NCBI RefSeq assembly: GCF_011764545.1 | Contig: NZ_AP022870.1 | Coordinates: forward strand, 8,376,001-8,440,000 | DNA: 64,000 nucleotides | Direction of reading: 5' to 3' | From: Phytohabitans flavus | GTDB lineage: Bacteria > Actinomycetota > Actinomycetes > Mycobacteriales > Micromonosporaceae | In this document: positions 26,928 through 35,807 of the stretch, piece after piece | Numbering within the stretch: the first letter of the stretch is position 1 | Layout of the letters: every line of letters begins with the position of its first letter | Notes under the pieces: model-generated | Told to the model about the DNA's origin: nothing | The model's input: only the letters and a program-made list of their open reading frames with translations | The model's database searches: none | Made by a program: the position numbers and the translations under genes

Positions 26928-28106
26928 GTGGACCTGTACGAGTACCAGGGGCGCGACTTGTTCGACCGGCACGGGCTGCCCGTGTTGGCCGGTGGCGTCG
27001 CCACGACCCCGGAGGAGGCCCGCGCGATCGCCGAGCGCCTTGGCGGACGCGTGGTCGTCAAGGCCCAGGTGAAGGTCGGGGGCCGGGGCAAGGCCGGCGG
27101 GGTCAAGCTCGCCGATAACCCCGAGGAGTCGGTGGCCCGCGCCACGGACATCCTCGGCATGGACATCAAGGGTCACACGGTCCACAAGGTCATGATTACG
27201 GTGACCGCGGACATCGAGGAGGAGTACTACTTCTCCTACCTGCTCGACCGCGCGAACCGCACCTTCCTCTGCATCGCCAGCGTGGCCGGCGGCATGGAGA
27301 TCGAGCAGGTCGCCGAGGAGGCGCCGGACAAGGTCGCCAAGGTCGCGATCGACGCGAATGTGGGCGTCGACGAGGCCAAGGCCCGCGAGATCGTGGCCCA
27401 GGCGGGCTTCCCTGCGGACGTGGCCGACCAGGTGGCCGACATCGCGGTGAAGCTCTGGAAGACGTTCGTCTCCGAGGACGCGACGCTTGTCGAGGTCAAC
27501 CCGCTGGCCAAGGTCAAGGGCGGCCAGGTGCTCTGCCTCGACGCGAAGGTGACGTTCGACGCCAACGCCGACTTCCGCCACCCGGAGCACGAGGAGCTTG
27601 TCGACCAGGCCTCGATCGACCCGCTGGAGCAGCGCGCCAAGGAAAAGGACCTCAACTACGTCAAGCTCGACGGCGAGGTCGGCATCATCGGCAACGGCGC
27701 GGGCCTCGTCATGTCCACGCTCGACGTCGTGGCGTACGCGGGTGAGGCGGTAGGCGGTGTCAAGCCGGCCAACTTCCTCGACATCGGCGGCGGCGCGAGC
27801 GCGGCGGTCATGGCCAACGGCCTGGAGATCGTGCTCTCCGACCCGAGCGTGAAGAGCGTGTTCGTCAACGTGTTCGGCGGCATCACCGCGTGCGACGAGG
27901 TGGCCAACGGCATCGTGCAGGCGCTCGCCCTGCTCGATCAGCGCGGCGAGAAGGTGACGAAGCCGCTGGTTGTACGGCTCGACGGCAACAACGCTGAGGC
28001 CGGCCGGGCCATCCTCGACGGAGCGGCCAACCCCCTGGTCGAACGGGTGGACACTATGGATGGGGCGGCCAAGCGCGCCGCCGAGCTCGCCGCGGCAGGA
28101 GTCTGA
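26928..28106 (+). CDS. sucC: succinyl-CoA ligase beta subunit
   Basis: 392 residues. With SucD it converts succinyl-CoA to succinate while making ATP or GTP in the TCA cycle. The ATP-grasp domain is at the N-terminus (MDLYEYQGRDLFDRHG, VVVKAQVKVGGRGKAGGVKL). The ligase domain has NGAGLVMSTLD, NFLDIGGGAS and VFVNVFGGITACDEVA. Length is normal. Start is GTG 26928. sucD follows after two bases, so the two form one operon ended by a hairpin at 29021. Confidence 0.95.
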   Translation: MDLYEYQGRDLFDRHGLPVLAGGVATTPEEARAIAERLGGRVVVKAQVKVGGRGKAGGVKLADNPEESVARATDILGMDIKGHTVHKVMITVTADIEEEYYFSYLLDRANRTFLCIASVAGGMEIEQVAEEAPDKVAKVAIDANVGVDEAKAREIVAQAGFPADVADQVADIAVKLWKTFVSEDATLVEVNPLAKVKGGQVLCLDAKVTFDANADFRHPEHEELVDQASIDPLEQRAKEKDLNYVKLDGEVGIIGNGAGLVMSTLDVVAYAGEAVGGVKPANFLDIGGGASAAVMANGLEIVLSDPSVKSVFVNVFGGITACDEVANGIVQALALLDQRGEKVTKPLVVRLDGNNAEAGRAILDGAANPLVERVDTMDGAAKRAAELAAAGV

Positions 28107-28108
28107 TC

Positions 28109-29002
28109 ATGGCAATCTGGCTGACCAAGGACTCGAAGGTCATCGTCCAGGGAATCACCGGTTCCGAGGGCTCCAAGCACACCCGCCGGATGCTCGTCGC
28201 GGGTACCCACGTCGTGGGTGGGGTCAACCCGCGCAAGGCCGGCCAGCAGGTCGTCTTCGAGGACCTTAACGGCGGCACCGCGCTGCCCGTCTTCGCGACC
28301 GTGGCCGACGCCATGAAGGAGACCGGCGCGGACGTCTCGGTGATCTTCGTGCCGCCGGCGTTCGCCAAGGCCGCGGTCATCGAGGCGATCGACGCCGAGA
28401 TCCCGCTCGCCGTGGTGATCACCGAGGGCATCCCGGTGCACGACACGGCGGCGTTCTGGGCGTACAACGTGTCGAAGGGCCAGAAGACGCGGATCGTCGG
28501 GCCGAACTGCCCCGGCATCGCCTCGCCGGGCGCCTCCAACGCGGGCATCATCCCGGCCGACATCAGCGGCGCCGGCCGCATCGGCCTGGTGAGCAAGAGC
28601 GGCACGCTCACCTACCAGTTGATGTACGAGCTGCGCGACATCGGCTTCTCCACCTGCGTCGGTATCGGTGGCGACCCGGTGATCGGCACGACGCACATCG
28701 ACGCGCTCGCCGCGTTCCAGGAGGACCCCGACACCGACGCGATCGTGATGATCGGTGAGATCGGCGGCGACGCCGAGGAGCGGGCGGCCGAGTTCATCAA
28801 GGCCAACGTGACCAAGCCGGTGGTCGGCTACATCGCCGGCTTCACCGCGCCGCCCGGCAAGACCATGGGCCACGCGGGCGCGATCATCTCCGGCTCGGCC
28901 GGTACCGCCGACGCCAAGAAGGTGGCGCTGGAGGCCGCCGGCGTCAAGGTCGGCAAGACCCCGAGCGAGACCGCTCGCCTCATGCGCGAGCTGATGAGCT
29001 AG
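28109..29002 (+). CDS. sucD: succinyl-CoA ligase alpha subunit
   Basis: 297 residues. The CoA-binding domain starts MAIWLTKDSKVIVQGITGSEG. The phosphorylated active-site His is His255 in GKTMGHAGAIISG. The segment RIVGPNCPGIASP is also typical. It forms the catalytic complex with SucC, whose stop is two bases upstream. Transcription probably ends at the bidirectional terminator 18 bases downstream. Confidence 0.95.
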   Translation: MAIWLTKDSKVIVQGITGSEGSKHTRRMLVAGTHVVGGVNPRKAGQQVVFEDLNGGTALPVFATVADAMKETGADVSVIFVPPAFAKAAVIEAIDAEIPLAVVITEGIPVHDTAAFWAYNVSKGQKTRIVGPNCPGIASPGASNAGIIPADISGAGRIGLVSKSGTLTYQLMYELRDIGFSTCVGIGGDPVIGTTHIDALAAFQEDPDTDAIVMIGEIGGDAEERAAEFIKANVTKPVVGYIAGFTAPPGKTMGHAGAIISGSAGTADAKKVALEAAGVKVGKTPSETARLMRELMS

Positions 29003-29020
29003 CCCAGCAAGTCGGTACGA

Positions 29021-29048
29021 AAAGGGCTCTCCGCGAGGAGAGCCCTTT
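29021..29048. terminator. bidirectional terminator after sucD
   Basis: Stem aaagggctctcc / ggagagcccttt with loop gcga, followed by a T-rich stretch. It lies between convergent sucD and a small DUF4190-like gene. Confidence 0.85.
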
Positions 29049-29056
29049 CGTCTTTG

Positions 29057-29293
29057 TCAGCGTCGGAAGGCGTAGACGATGTTCCAGACGATGCCGATCG
29101 CACAGCAGACGAACGCGATGTACGCCAGCGTCGGCTGCCTGCCCGCCCTGCGCGCGTCGCGGAAGGACAGGTACGCGAAGACGAGGCCGAGCGGCCAGCA
29201 GCAGATCAGGCCGATGACGATGCCGAGTACGCCCCAGAGCGTCGTGCGGTCGTTGGACGGGGCAGCCGCGGGTGGCGGGTAAGGCTCGCTCAT
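29057..29293 (-). CDS. small DUF4190-like membrane protein, copy 1
   Basis: 78 residues: a Pro-rich N-terminus (MSEPYPPPAAAPSND) and two hydrophobic helices around LWGVLGIVIGLICCWPLGLV and TLAYIAFVCCAIGIVWNIVY, joined by a short basic loop. This is the usual layout of DUF4190-type proteins of unknown function. It shares nearly all of RTTLWGVLGIVIGLICCWP with the gene at 30799, so the two are paralogues on either side of the perM-like gene. GGAG lies eight bases before the ATG. Confidence 0.8.
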   Translation of the reverse strand: MSEPYPPPAAAPSNDRTTLWGVLGIVIGLICCWPLGLVFAYLSFRDARRAGRQPTLAYIAFVCCAIGIVWNIVYAFRR

Positions 29294-29445
29294 GCTGATC
29301 TCCGCGGGTCACGTCCGCGACCCCCGATGATCGCGGCCCTCCGGGCTAAATTATCCTGAAACGCCCGCATATTGCCCCGAGAACACCATGATCGACGGTG
29401 GTGTCGCCATCGAGCGGGGGCCAACGCGTGTCAGAGTAGGGCCTG

Positions 29446-30747
29446 ATGCCAGACACCACCCCTGACCAGCCTGCGCCGGAAAACCCGGCCAACAGGGAGA
29501 CTGTGCGCATCACGGTCCGGGAGCAGGAAACCGTCCGGCTGCCCAGCCAGCGCTCCGGCCCGGCCCGCGCCGCCCGCCCTGGCCGCCCCACCCGGCGACC
29601 GCGCCGCGCCCCGCTCCCGGTGGCCGTCGGCGTGGCGACCCTCTGGGCCGCCTTTGTCTCGTACCTTCCGGTGGCCGTAGTCCTGGGCATGGCCCAGTTC
29701 GCCGAAGACACCGGCTCGGTGGCCGGTGCGGCCCGCCTCGGCCTCGCCGGCTGGCTGCTCGGGCACGGCGTACCGCTCGACACCCCCACCGGTCAGCTCG
29801 GCCTCGCCCCACTTGCGCTCTCCGCGTTCGCGGCGTGGCGGATCTCCCGTGCGGGCGTCCACGTCAGCCGGGCCATCGGCGCGCGTCACCGCGGTACCCC
29901 GGCTCAGGCACTCTCCGTCGCGGGCACGGTCGGCCTCGGGTACGGGATGATCGGCCTGATCGCCGCGATCATCCTCAACACCGGGAGCGTCTCGGCCTCA
30001 CCGCCCCGGGCCGGCCTGACGCTCGCCGCGTTCGGGGCGGCCGCCGCGCTTGTCGGGGCGCTCCGCACGACCGGCGCGCTGCGCTTGATGGCCCGCCGGA
30101 TGCCCCGCGTGCTCCGCGACGGGCTGCGCACGGGCGTGGTGGCCGCGTTCTTGGTGCTCGGCGCCGGGGCCGGCGCGGCCGGGTTGGCGGTGGCGCTGGG
30201 CGCGGGCAACGCGAGCGACACGCTGGGCGCGTACCGGACCGGGGTCACCGGACAGGCGGGCATCACACTGGTCAGCGTCGCGTACGCGCCGAACGCCGCG
30301 GTCTGGTCCGCCGCCTACCTGCTCGGCCCCGGCTTCGCGGTCGGGACCGACACGATTGTGCGTACCACCGAGGTGTCGGTCGGCGCGTTGCCCGCGGTAC
30401 CGCTGCTCGCCGGGCTGCCGGAAGGGCCGATGGGCGGAGCCGGCGCCGCGCTGCTCGCCGTCCCCGTCGTGGCCGGTATGGCGGCTGGATGGTTGCTCGC
30501 CCGTCGCATGCTGCGGGCCAACCCGTCGGCCCGGTGGCGGGCGGTGCTCGGTGCGGCTGCGGTGTCCGGGCCGGTCGCCGGCCTGGTGCTCGGTGCCGCG
30601 GCGCTGGTTTCCAGCGGCCCGCTCGGGGGCGGCCGGATGGCGGAGATCGGGCCGGTCGCCTGGCAGGTGGTGGCGATGTCAGCAGTGGTGGTGGCCGTGG
30701 GCGCGGTGATCGGTGCGGCGGGCACGAGGGCGTTCACCGGCCCCTGA
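29446..30747 (+). CDS. PerM-like multi-spanning membrane protein (DUF6350 family)
   Basis: 433 residues. A disordered basic N-terminus of about 55 residues is followed by roughly nine to ten hydrophobic segments and no enzyme motif. The order sucC-sucD-this gene-purN-purH is the same as in M. tuberculosis, where the gene is perM (Rv0955), linked to cell division and persistence. I assign it by that synteny plus its membrane layout; sequence similarity could not be tested. ATG 29446 opens the frame. A hairpin follows the stop. Confidence 0.75.
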   Translation: MPDTTPDQPAPENPANRETVRITVREQETVRLPSQRSGPARAARPGRPTRRPRRAPLPVAVGVATLWAAFVSYLPVAVVLGMAQFAEDTGSVAGAARLGLAGWLLGHGVPLDTPTGQLGLAPLALSAFAAWRISRAGVHVSRAIGARHRGTPAQALSVAGTVGLGYGMIGLIAAIILNTGSVSASPPRAGLTLAAFGAAAALVGALRTTGALRLMARRMPRVLRDGLRTGVVAAFLVLGAGAGAAGLAVALGAGNASDTLGAYRTGVTGQAGITLVSVAYAPNAAVWSAAYLLGPGFAVGTDTIVRTTEVSVGALPAVPLLAGLPEGPMGGAGAALLAVPVVAGMAAGWLLARRMLRANPSARWRAVLGAAAVSGPVAGLVLGAAALVSSGPLGGGRMAEIGPVAWQVVAMSAVVVAVGAVIGAAGTRAFTGP

Positions 30748-30755
30748 AAACACTC

Positions 30756-30785
30756 CGGGGCGCCCCGGTCACCCGGAGCGCCCCG
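30756..30785. terminator. hairpin after the perM-like gene
   Basis: cggggcgc (30756-30763) pairs with gcgccccg (30778-30785), with an inner ccgg/ccgg stem. It lies between convergent genes and can serve both. Confidence 0.65.
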
Positions 30786-30798
30786 ACTACCAGGCCCC

Positions 30799-31038
30799 TC
30801 AGCGAGAGGTCCAGTAGATAATCGAACCGATCAGGTTGAGCGCGCTGGCCGCGAACGCGATGTAGGCCAGCGTCGGCGGCTTGCCGGCCTTCTTCGCCTC
30901 CTGAAGCGCGAGCACACCGAAGACGATGCCCGCGGGCCAGCAGCAGATCAGGCCGATGACGATGCCCAGGACACCCCAGAGCGTGGTGCGGTCGTTGGCC
31001 GGCTGCGCGGCGGGCGGCGGCGGATATGGTGTCGTCAC
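30799..31038 (-). CDS. small DUF4190-like membrane protein, copy 2
   Basis: 79 residues starting MTTPYPPPPAAQPANDRTT, with the same two-helix layout as the gene at 29057 and a nearly identical first helix. GTG 31038 is preferred because GGGAGGGA lies a few bases upstream; a start at 31065 would place that SD inside the gene. The function of this family is unknown. A third, longer relative follows at 31157. Confidence 0.78.
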   Translation of the reverse strand: MTTPYPPPPAAQPANDRTTLWGVLGIVIGLICCWPAGIVFGVLALQEAKKAGKPPTLAYIAFAASALNLIGSIIYWTSR

Positions 31039-31156
31039 TTTCTGTCCCTCCCCAATTTCTTCCAACTTGTTTCGAACGTAGCTGGACGATGCTCGCGTTT
31101 GATCACTTGCACGTCAAGCCCGTCGATCGCGCAAATCGCTAGTAGTACGCGAATCG

Positions 31157-31771
31157 CTAGTAGTAACTGACGTTGAAGATCAGGGTCAGGGCGGTGCTCA
31201 CGATGCCGCAAGCGGCGCCGATGATGCCGCAGATGAAGCCGGTCTGAGCCTGCTTGCGGTTGTTGGCGAGGCCCTGGTCGGCCTTGTTGCGGCCCAGGAA
31301 GCCGAGGATCGCGCCCACGACGCCCAGGATGACGCCGATGAACCCGCAGCAGATGCCAAGCGGGATCGCGGCGATGCCGAAGATCATGGCGAGCAGGCCC
31401 TGCGTGTTGCTCTGCCCCGCGGGCGGCGCGCCGTAGCCGCCGGCCGGGTAGGCCGGCGCCTGGGGGTAGGCCGGCGGCTGCTGCCCGTACGGGTCCTGGT
31501 ACGACGGCTGCTGCGGCGTGGCGTAGGGGTCCTGGTACGGCTGGCCGTACGGCTGTCCCGAGGTCGGCTGCCCATAGGGCTGGCCCGACGTCGGCTGACC
31601 GTAGGGCTGTCCAGAGGTCGGCTGGCCGTAGGGCTGTCCCGACGTCGGCTGTCCATACGGCTGTCCAGGGGCGGGCGGCTGGCCGTACTGGGGCTGGCCG
31701 TAAGGTGGCTGCGCATTGGGATCCTGGGGCTGCTGGCCGTACGGGTCCTGGCCTGGGTAGCCGGGCTGCAT
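31157..31771 (-). CDS. DUF4190-domain protein with Gln/Pro/Gly/Tyr-rich repeats
   Basis: 204 residues. The N-terminal 115 residues are low-complexity, dominated by GQPYGQPTS repeats and PYGQ/YPQ units. They are followed by a two-helix DUF4190-like domain (GLLAMIFGIAAIPLGICCGF, then a short loop NKADQGLANNRKQAQ and a last helix). The protein is probably anchored in the membrane with a flexible Tyr-rich tail on one side. ATG 31771 is chosen since AAGGAG lies upstream. The tail could act in polymer-like or cell-surface contacts, but no function can be assigned. Confidence 0.8.
   Translation of the reverse strand: MQPGYPGQDPYGQQPQDPNAQPPYGQPQYGQPPAPGQPYGQPTSGQPYGQPTSGQPYGQPTSGQPYGQPTSGQPYGQPYQDPYATPQQPSYQDPYGQQPPAYPQAPAYPAGGYGAPPAGQSNTQGLLAMIFGIAAIPLGICCGFIGVILGVVGAILGFLGRNKADQGLANNRKQAQTGFICGIIGAACGIVSTALTLIFNVSYY
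31532..31666. repeat. 27-bp in-frame tandem repeats
   Basis: Four complete and one partial copy of a 27-base unit encoding GQPYGQPTS inside the DUF4190-domain gene. The copies differ only at a few third positions, which suggests recent slippage or recombination. Confidence 0.85.
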
Positions 31772-31877
31772 CGGAGCTCCTTGGTGACGAGTGCTGGGTC
31801 CGCCAGTCGGGTGACCCACGGCGACCGGCAGCGTACCTGGTCAACACCACTCCACGAGGTCCCGGTAAGGTCTCGAC

Positions 31878-32501
31878 GTGCGTGAAGGCGCCCCACAACC
31901 CGCTCGCCTCGTGGTCCTGGTATCCGGCTCGGGTAGCAATCTGCAGGCTCTGCTCGACGCCAGCGCTGACCCCGAGTACGGGGCGCGGGTGGTCGCGGTG
32001 GGCGCCGATCGCGACGGCATCGCCGGCCTCGACCGGGCGGCCGCGGCGGGGGTGCCGACCTTCGTCGACTCCGTCCGTGGGTACGAGACGCGTGAGGCGT
32101 GGGATGCCGCGCTGACCAGGCACGTCGCCGAGCACAAGCCCGACCTGGTGATCTCTGCGGGCTTCCTCAAGCTTGTCGGCGCCGCGTTCTTGGAGGCGTT
32201 CGCCGACCGCTATATCAATACGCACAACTCGCTACTCCCCGCGTTCCCCGGGATGCACGGCCCGCGCGACGCGCTCGCCTATGGGGTGCGGGTGACCGGC
32301 GCGACCCTGTTCTTCGTGGACGCCGGCGTCGACACCGGGCCGATCATCGCCCAGGTCGCGGTGCCGGTGCTGCCCGATGACACGGAAGAGACGCTCACCG
32401 AGCGGATCAAGGAGGCCGAGCGGCGCCAGCTGGTCGAGTCGGTCGGCCGCCTGGTCCGCGAGGGCTGGACCATCAACGGAAGAAAGGTCTCGATTCCATG
32501 A
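31878..32501 (+). CDS. purN: phosphoribosylglycinamide formyltransferase
   Basis: 207 residues. Transfers the formyl group of 10-formyl-THF to GAR in purine synthesis. The formyltransferase core has LVSGSGSNLQALLDA for the phosphate, catalytic Asn and His in INTHNSLLPAFPG, and catalytic Asp in the loop DAGVDTGPIIAQ. Start is GTG 31878. It overlaps purH by four bases, so the two are co-translated. FolD, which makes the formyl donor's precursor, is encoded nearby at 35.8 kb. Confidence 0.95.
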   Translation: MREGAPQPARLVVLVSGSGSNLQALLDASADPEYGARVVAVGADRDGIAGLDRAAAAGVPTFVDSVRGYETREAWDAALTRHVAEHKPDLVISAGFLKLVGAAFLEAFADRYINTHNSLLPAFPGMHGPRDALAYGVRVTGATLFFVDAGVDTGPIIAQVAVPVLPDDTEETLTERIKEAERRQLVESVGRLVREGWTINGRKVSIP

Positions 32502-34054
32502 GCCCGGAGGCGGGGCGGCGGCCGATTCGGCGCGCGCTCGTCAGCGTGTACGACAAGACCGGCCTGCCCGAGCTGGCCAAGGCCCTGCACGGGGCGGGTG
32601 TCGAGCTTGTATCCACCGGCTCCACCGCCGCGGCGATCGAGGCGGCGGGCGTGCCGGTGACCCGGGTGGAGGATGTGACCGGCTTCCCGGAGACCCTCGA
32701 CGGCCGGGTGAAGACGCTCCACCCGGCGATCCACGCGGGGCTGCTGGCCGACCTGCGGCTGCCGGCCCACGAGGCCCAGCTGGCCGAGGTCGGCGTGCGC
32801 CCGTTCGACCTGCTGGTCTCCAGCCTCTACCCGTTTCGGGAGACGGTCGACTCGGGTGCCACCGAGGAAGAGTGCGTCGAGCAGATCGACATCGGCGGGC
32901 CGGCGATGGTGCGCGGGGCCGCCAAGAACCACGGATCGGTCGCGGTGGTGACGTCCGTTTCGCTGTACCCGATGATCCTGGACGCCCTCGACGGCGGCGG
33001 CTTCACGCTCGCCCAGCGCAAGTCCCTCGCAGCCCGCGCGTTCGCGGACATCGCGGAGTACGACATCGCGGTGGCCCAGTGGACCGCGGCCGTGCTCGAC
33101 CCGGACCCGGACGGGTGGCCGGCCTTCGCCGGGCTGGCGCTGCGCCGGGCAGACGTGCTGCGGTACGGGGAGAACCCGCACCAGCAGGCCGCCCTCTACC
33201 TCAACCCGGACTCGCCGCCTGGGTTGGCGCAGGCGGAGCAGTTGCACGGCAAGGAGATGTCGTACAACAACTACGTCGACGCCGAGTCGGCCTGGCGCGC
33301 GGCGAACGACTTCGGTGACCCGGCGGTGGCGATCATCAAGCACGCCAACCCGTGCGGCATCGCGATCGCGGCCGACGTCGCCGACGCGCACCGCAAGGCG
33401 CACGCCTGCGACCCGGTGTCGGCGTTCGGCGGCGTGATCGCGGTCAACCGCCCGGTCTCGCTGGAGATGGCCAAGCAGGTGGCCGAGATCTTCACCGAGG
33501 TCATCGTGGCCCCGTCCTATGAGGACGGTGCGGTCGAGGTGCTCTCCGCCAAGAAGAACCTGCGCATCCTCGTCGCCCCGCCGTGGCAGCCGCTGCCGGC
33601 GGAGTGGCGGCTGGTCGGCGGCGGCGCACTGGTCCAGATCGGCGACCGCATCGACGCGCCCGGCGACGACCCGGCCACCTGGCGGCTCGTGGCCGGCGAG
33701 CCGGTCGAGGACCTGCGCGACCTCGCGTTCGCCTGGCGGGCCGTGCGCTCGGTGAAGTCGAACGCCATCCTCATCGCCATCGACGGCGCCACCGTCGGCG
33801 TGGGCATGGGCCAGGTCAACCGGGTCGACTCCGCGCGGCTCGCGGTGACCCGTTCCGGCGGCCGGGCAGCCGGCGCGGTGGCGGCCTCGGACGCGTTCTT
33901 CCCGTTTGCGGACGGGCTTGAGGTGCTTGCCGAGGCGGACGTCCGCGCGGTCGTACAGCCGGGTGGCTCGGTGCGCGACGAAGAAGTCATCGCCGCGGCG
34001 AACGCGGCCGGCATGACCATGTACTTCACCGGGACGCGCCACTTCTTCCACTGA
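32498..34054 (+). CDS. purH: bifunctional AICAR transformylase / IMP cyclohydrolase
   Basis: 518 residues. Catalyses the last two steps to IMP. The N-terminal MGS-like cyclohydrolase domain starts RRALVSVYDKTGLPEL and includes STGSTAAAIEAAGV and DGRVKTLHPAIHAGLL. The transformylase domain has the Lys-His in IIKHANPCGIAIA (near residue 285) and a final TGTRHFFH. Length and ending are typical. The ATG overlaps the purN stop. A hairpin-bearing repeat separates it from the convergent lipoprotein gene. Confidence 0.95.
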   Translation: MSPEAGRRPIRRALVSVYDKTGLPELAKALHGAGVELVSTGSTAAAIEAAGVPVTRVEDVTGFPETLDGRVKTLHPAIHAGLLADLRLPAHEAQLAEVGVRPFDLLVSSLYPFRETVDSGATEEECVEQIDIGGPAMVRGAAKNHGSVAVVTSVSLYPMILDALDGGGFTLAQRKSLAARAFADIAEYDIAVAQWTAAVLDPDPDGWPAFAGLALRRADVLRYGENPHQQAALYLNPDSPPGLAQAEQLHGKEMSYNNYVDAESAWRAANDFGDPAVAIIKHANPCGIAIAADVADAHRKAHACDPVSAFGGVIAVNRPVSLEMAKQVAEIFTEVIVAPSYEDGAVEVLSAKKNLRILVAPPWQPLPAEWRLVGGGALVQIGDRIDAPGDDPATWRLVAGEPVEDLRDLAFAWRAVRSVKSNAILIAIDGATVGVGMGQVNRVDSARLAVTRSGGRAAGAVAASDAFFPFADGLEVLAEADVRAVVQPGGSVRDEEVIAAANAAGMTMYFTGTRHFFH

Positions 34055-34069
34055 CCGTTCACGACAAGG

Positions 34070-34110
34070 TCTGAGCTACCACGACGGGGCGTCGCGGTAG
34101 CTCAGATCTC
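34070..34110. repeat. hairpin repeat between purH and the lipoprotein gene, copy B
   Basis: tctgagctacc (34070-34080) pairs with ggtagctcaga (34096-34106), and cgac pairs with gtcg inside, giving a long near-perfect hairpin. Bases 34093-34110 are the exact reverse complement of 24098-24115 after pcrA, so the hairpin belongs to the same repeat family. Between convergent genes it can act as a terminator. Confidence 0.7.
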
Positions 34111-34115
34111 CATCG

Positions 34116-35756
34116 TCAGGCGGCGGCGTTGACCGTTAGCTTCGTCAGGTCGACCCGGCTGTAGAGGTCCAGCTCGACGCCCTTGACGCGGGCCGAGAAG
34201 CCGAAGTTGTTCTGGCCGAAGCGGAGCGGAATCACCGGCATGTCCCGGGCCAGGATGTCCTCCGCCTCCTGGTACTTCTTGATCGTCTCGCCCTCGTTGG
34301 CCGCCTGCATCGCGTCGGTGATGAGGGTGTCGAAGCGGGCGTTGCGATATCCGGCGTAGTTCGACGAGCCGGCCGTGGAGTACAGCGGGGCGAGGTAGCT
34401 CTCCATCGACGGGTAGTCCATCGGCCATCCCATCCGGAACATGCCTACGGCCTTGCGCTGCTCCACCTTCGCGAGCACGTCGCCGAAGCGCGGCTCGGCC
34501 ACCGCCGTGCACTGGACCCCGAGGTTGGCCCGAAGCTGCTCGCACGTCGCCTCGACCCAGGCCTTGTGGCCGCCGTCGTCGTTGAAGCTGATCTGAATCG
34601 AGCCCGGCCCTCCCGCCTCCGAGTAGAGGCGCTTGGCCTCGGCCGCGTTGAACTGGCAGGCGGCGCCGCAACTGTTTTCGCGGTAGCCGGTGACGACCGG
34701 CGCGACGAATGACCGCGCCGGCTTCTGCGCGCCGTGGAAAACCGATGCCGCTATCGCGTCCCGGTCGATCGCCATCGAAATCGCGCGCCGCACGCTGCCC
34801 TTGAAGAAATCCGGCATGAACGTCGGGAACGCGAGGAACTGGATCGTCGAGTCGGGGCTGCTGCCGGCCCGGCCGTCGAGATCCTTGGCCGCGTCGGCCA
34901 CCCGTTCCGCCGGGATCGTACGGATCACGTCGAGGTCGCCGTCGCGCACGTCCTCGTACGCCTTCGCGAGGTTGTCGTAGATCCGGAATGCGGCACTGTC
35001 GACGCTGGGCTTGTCCCCCGGGTACGCGTCGAAGCGCTCGACCTCGATCGCGGTCTTGTCCCGCCAGCCGCCCTTGAGTTTGAACGGGCCCTGCCCCACG
35101 ATCGCGTCCTCGAAGCCGTCGGCGAGCACGCCCGGCTCCTTCCACGCTGCGTTGGGGAGCGGGTAGAAGGCGGTGTCCCCGAGCATCGCCTTGAACTCGG
35201 TGAACGGCGTCGAGAGCGTGACCCGGAACGTGCGGTCGTCCACCTTCTTCAGGCCGGAAAGCGTCTTGGCCTTGGGCTCGGCGGTCGGTTGGGGGCCGGG
35301 ACCGTCGGGGTCGGTGGGCTGGGTGTCCGCGTACCCGCCGATCTTGGCGAAGAAGTATCCGTTGCTCTGCTTGTTGGGCGCGTAGGCGCCGTAGTTCCAC
35401 GCGTTGATGTAACTGTCGGCGGTCACCTTCTCGCCGTTGTGGAACGTGTAGCCGTCCTTGAGTGTCACGGTCCACACTCGGTGGTCGGTCGACTTGATCG
35501 ACTCGGCGGCTTGCTCGCGCGGCCGGTGCTCACCGTCGTACTGGACCAAGGGGGCGAAGAGGGCGGAGAGCACCTGGGCGCCATCCGCGTCGTTCGTATT
35601 CGTCGGCAGCATGTGCCGGGGCTGGGCGATCTGCACGCTTACCGAGCGCGGGCCGGTGCCGCTCGCCGAGTCGCCGCCGAGTGGGTCGCACGCGGTCAAG
35701 GCCAGCGCACCGGCCACCGGTAGGACCGCACAGATGGCGATCGCGCGTACCTGCAT
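34116..35756 (-). CDS. orphan peptide-type ABC substrate-binding lipoprotein
   Basis: 546 residues, family 5 solute-binding protein. The signal peptide MQVRAIAICAVLPVAGALAL ends in lipobox LTAC, so it is anchored outside the membrane. Family regions include WTVTLKDGYTFHNGEKV and SVRRAISMAIDRDAIAASVF. It resembles DppA of this window in layout but has no permease or ATPase next to it, so it probably feeds a transporter encoded elsewhere, possibly DppBCDF. The ligand is unknown. GTGAGGGG lies just upstream of the ATG. Convergent with purH and divergent from folD. Confidence 0.88.
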   Translation of the reverse strand: MQVRAIAICAVLPVAGALALTACDPLGGDSASGTGPRSVSVQIAQPRHMLPTNTNDADGAQVLSALFAPLVQYDGEHRPREQAAESIKSTDHRVWTVTLKDGYTFHNGEKVTADSYINAWNYGAYAPNKQSNGYFFAKIGGYADTQPTDPDGPGPQPTAEPKAKTLSGLKKVDDRTFRVTLSTPFTEFKAMLGDTAFYPLPNAAWKEPGVLADGFEDAIVGQGPFKLKGGWRDKTAIEVERFDAYPGDKPSVDSAAFRIYDNLAKAYEDVRDGDLDVIRTIPAERVADAAKDLDGRAGSSPDSTIQFLAFPTFMPDFFKGSVRRAISMAIDRDAIAASVFHGAQKPARSFVAPVVTGYRENSCGAACQFNAAEAKRLYSEAGGPGSIQISFNDDGGHKAWVEATCEQLRANLGVQCTAVAEPRFGDVLAKVEQRKAVGMFRMGWPMDYPSMESYLAPLYSTAGSSNYAGYRNARFDTLITDAMQAANEGETIKKYQEAEDILARDMPVIPLRFGQNNFGFSARVKGVELDLYSRVDLTKLTVNAAA

Positions 35757-35807
35757 GACGTCCCCTCACCACTTTCTCTTCGGGCTCCCTATGAGACCAT
35801 TTGCGGC

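Noticed and set aside
32279..34051. 590-codon minus-strand frame over purN/purH
   Set aside because: Low-complexity Arg/His-rich translation, antisense to genes with clear motifs.
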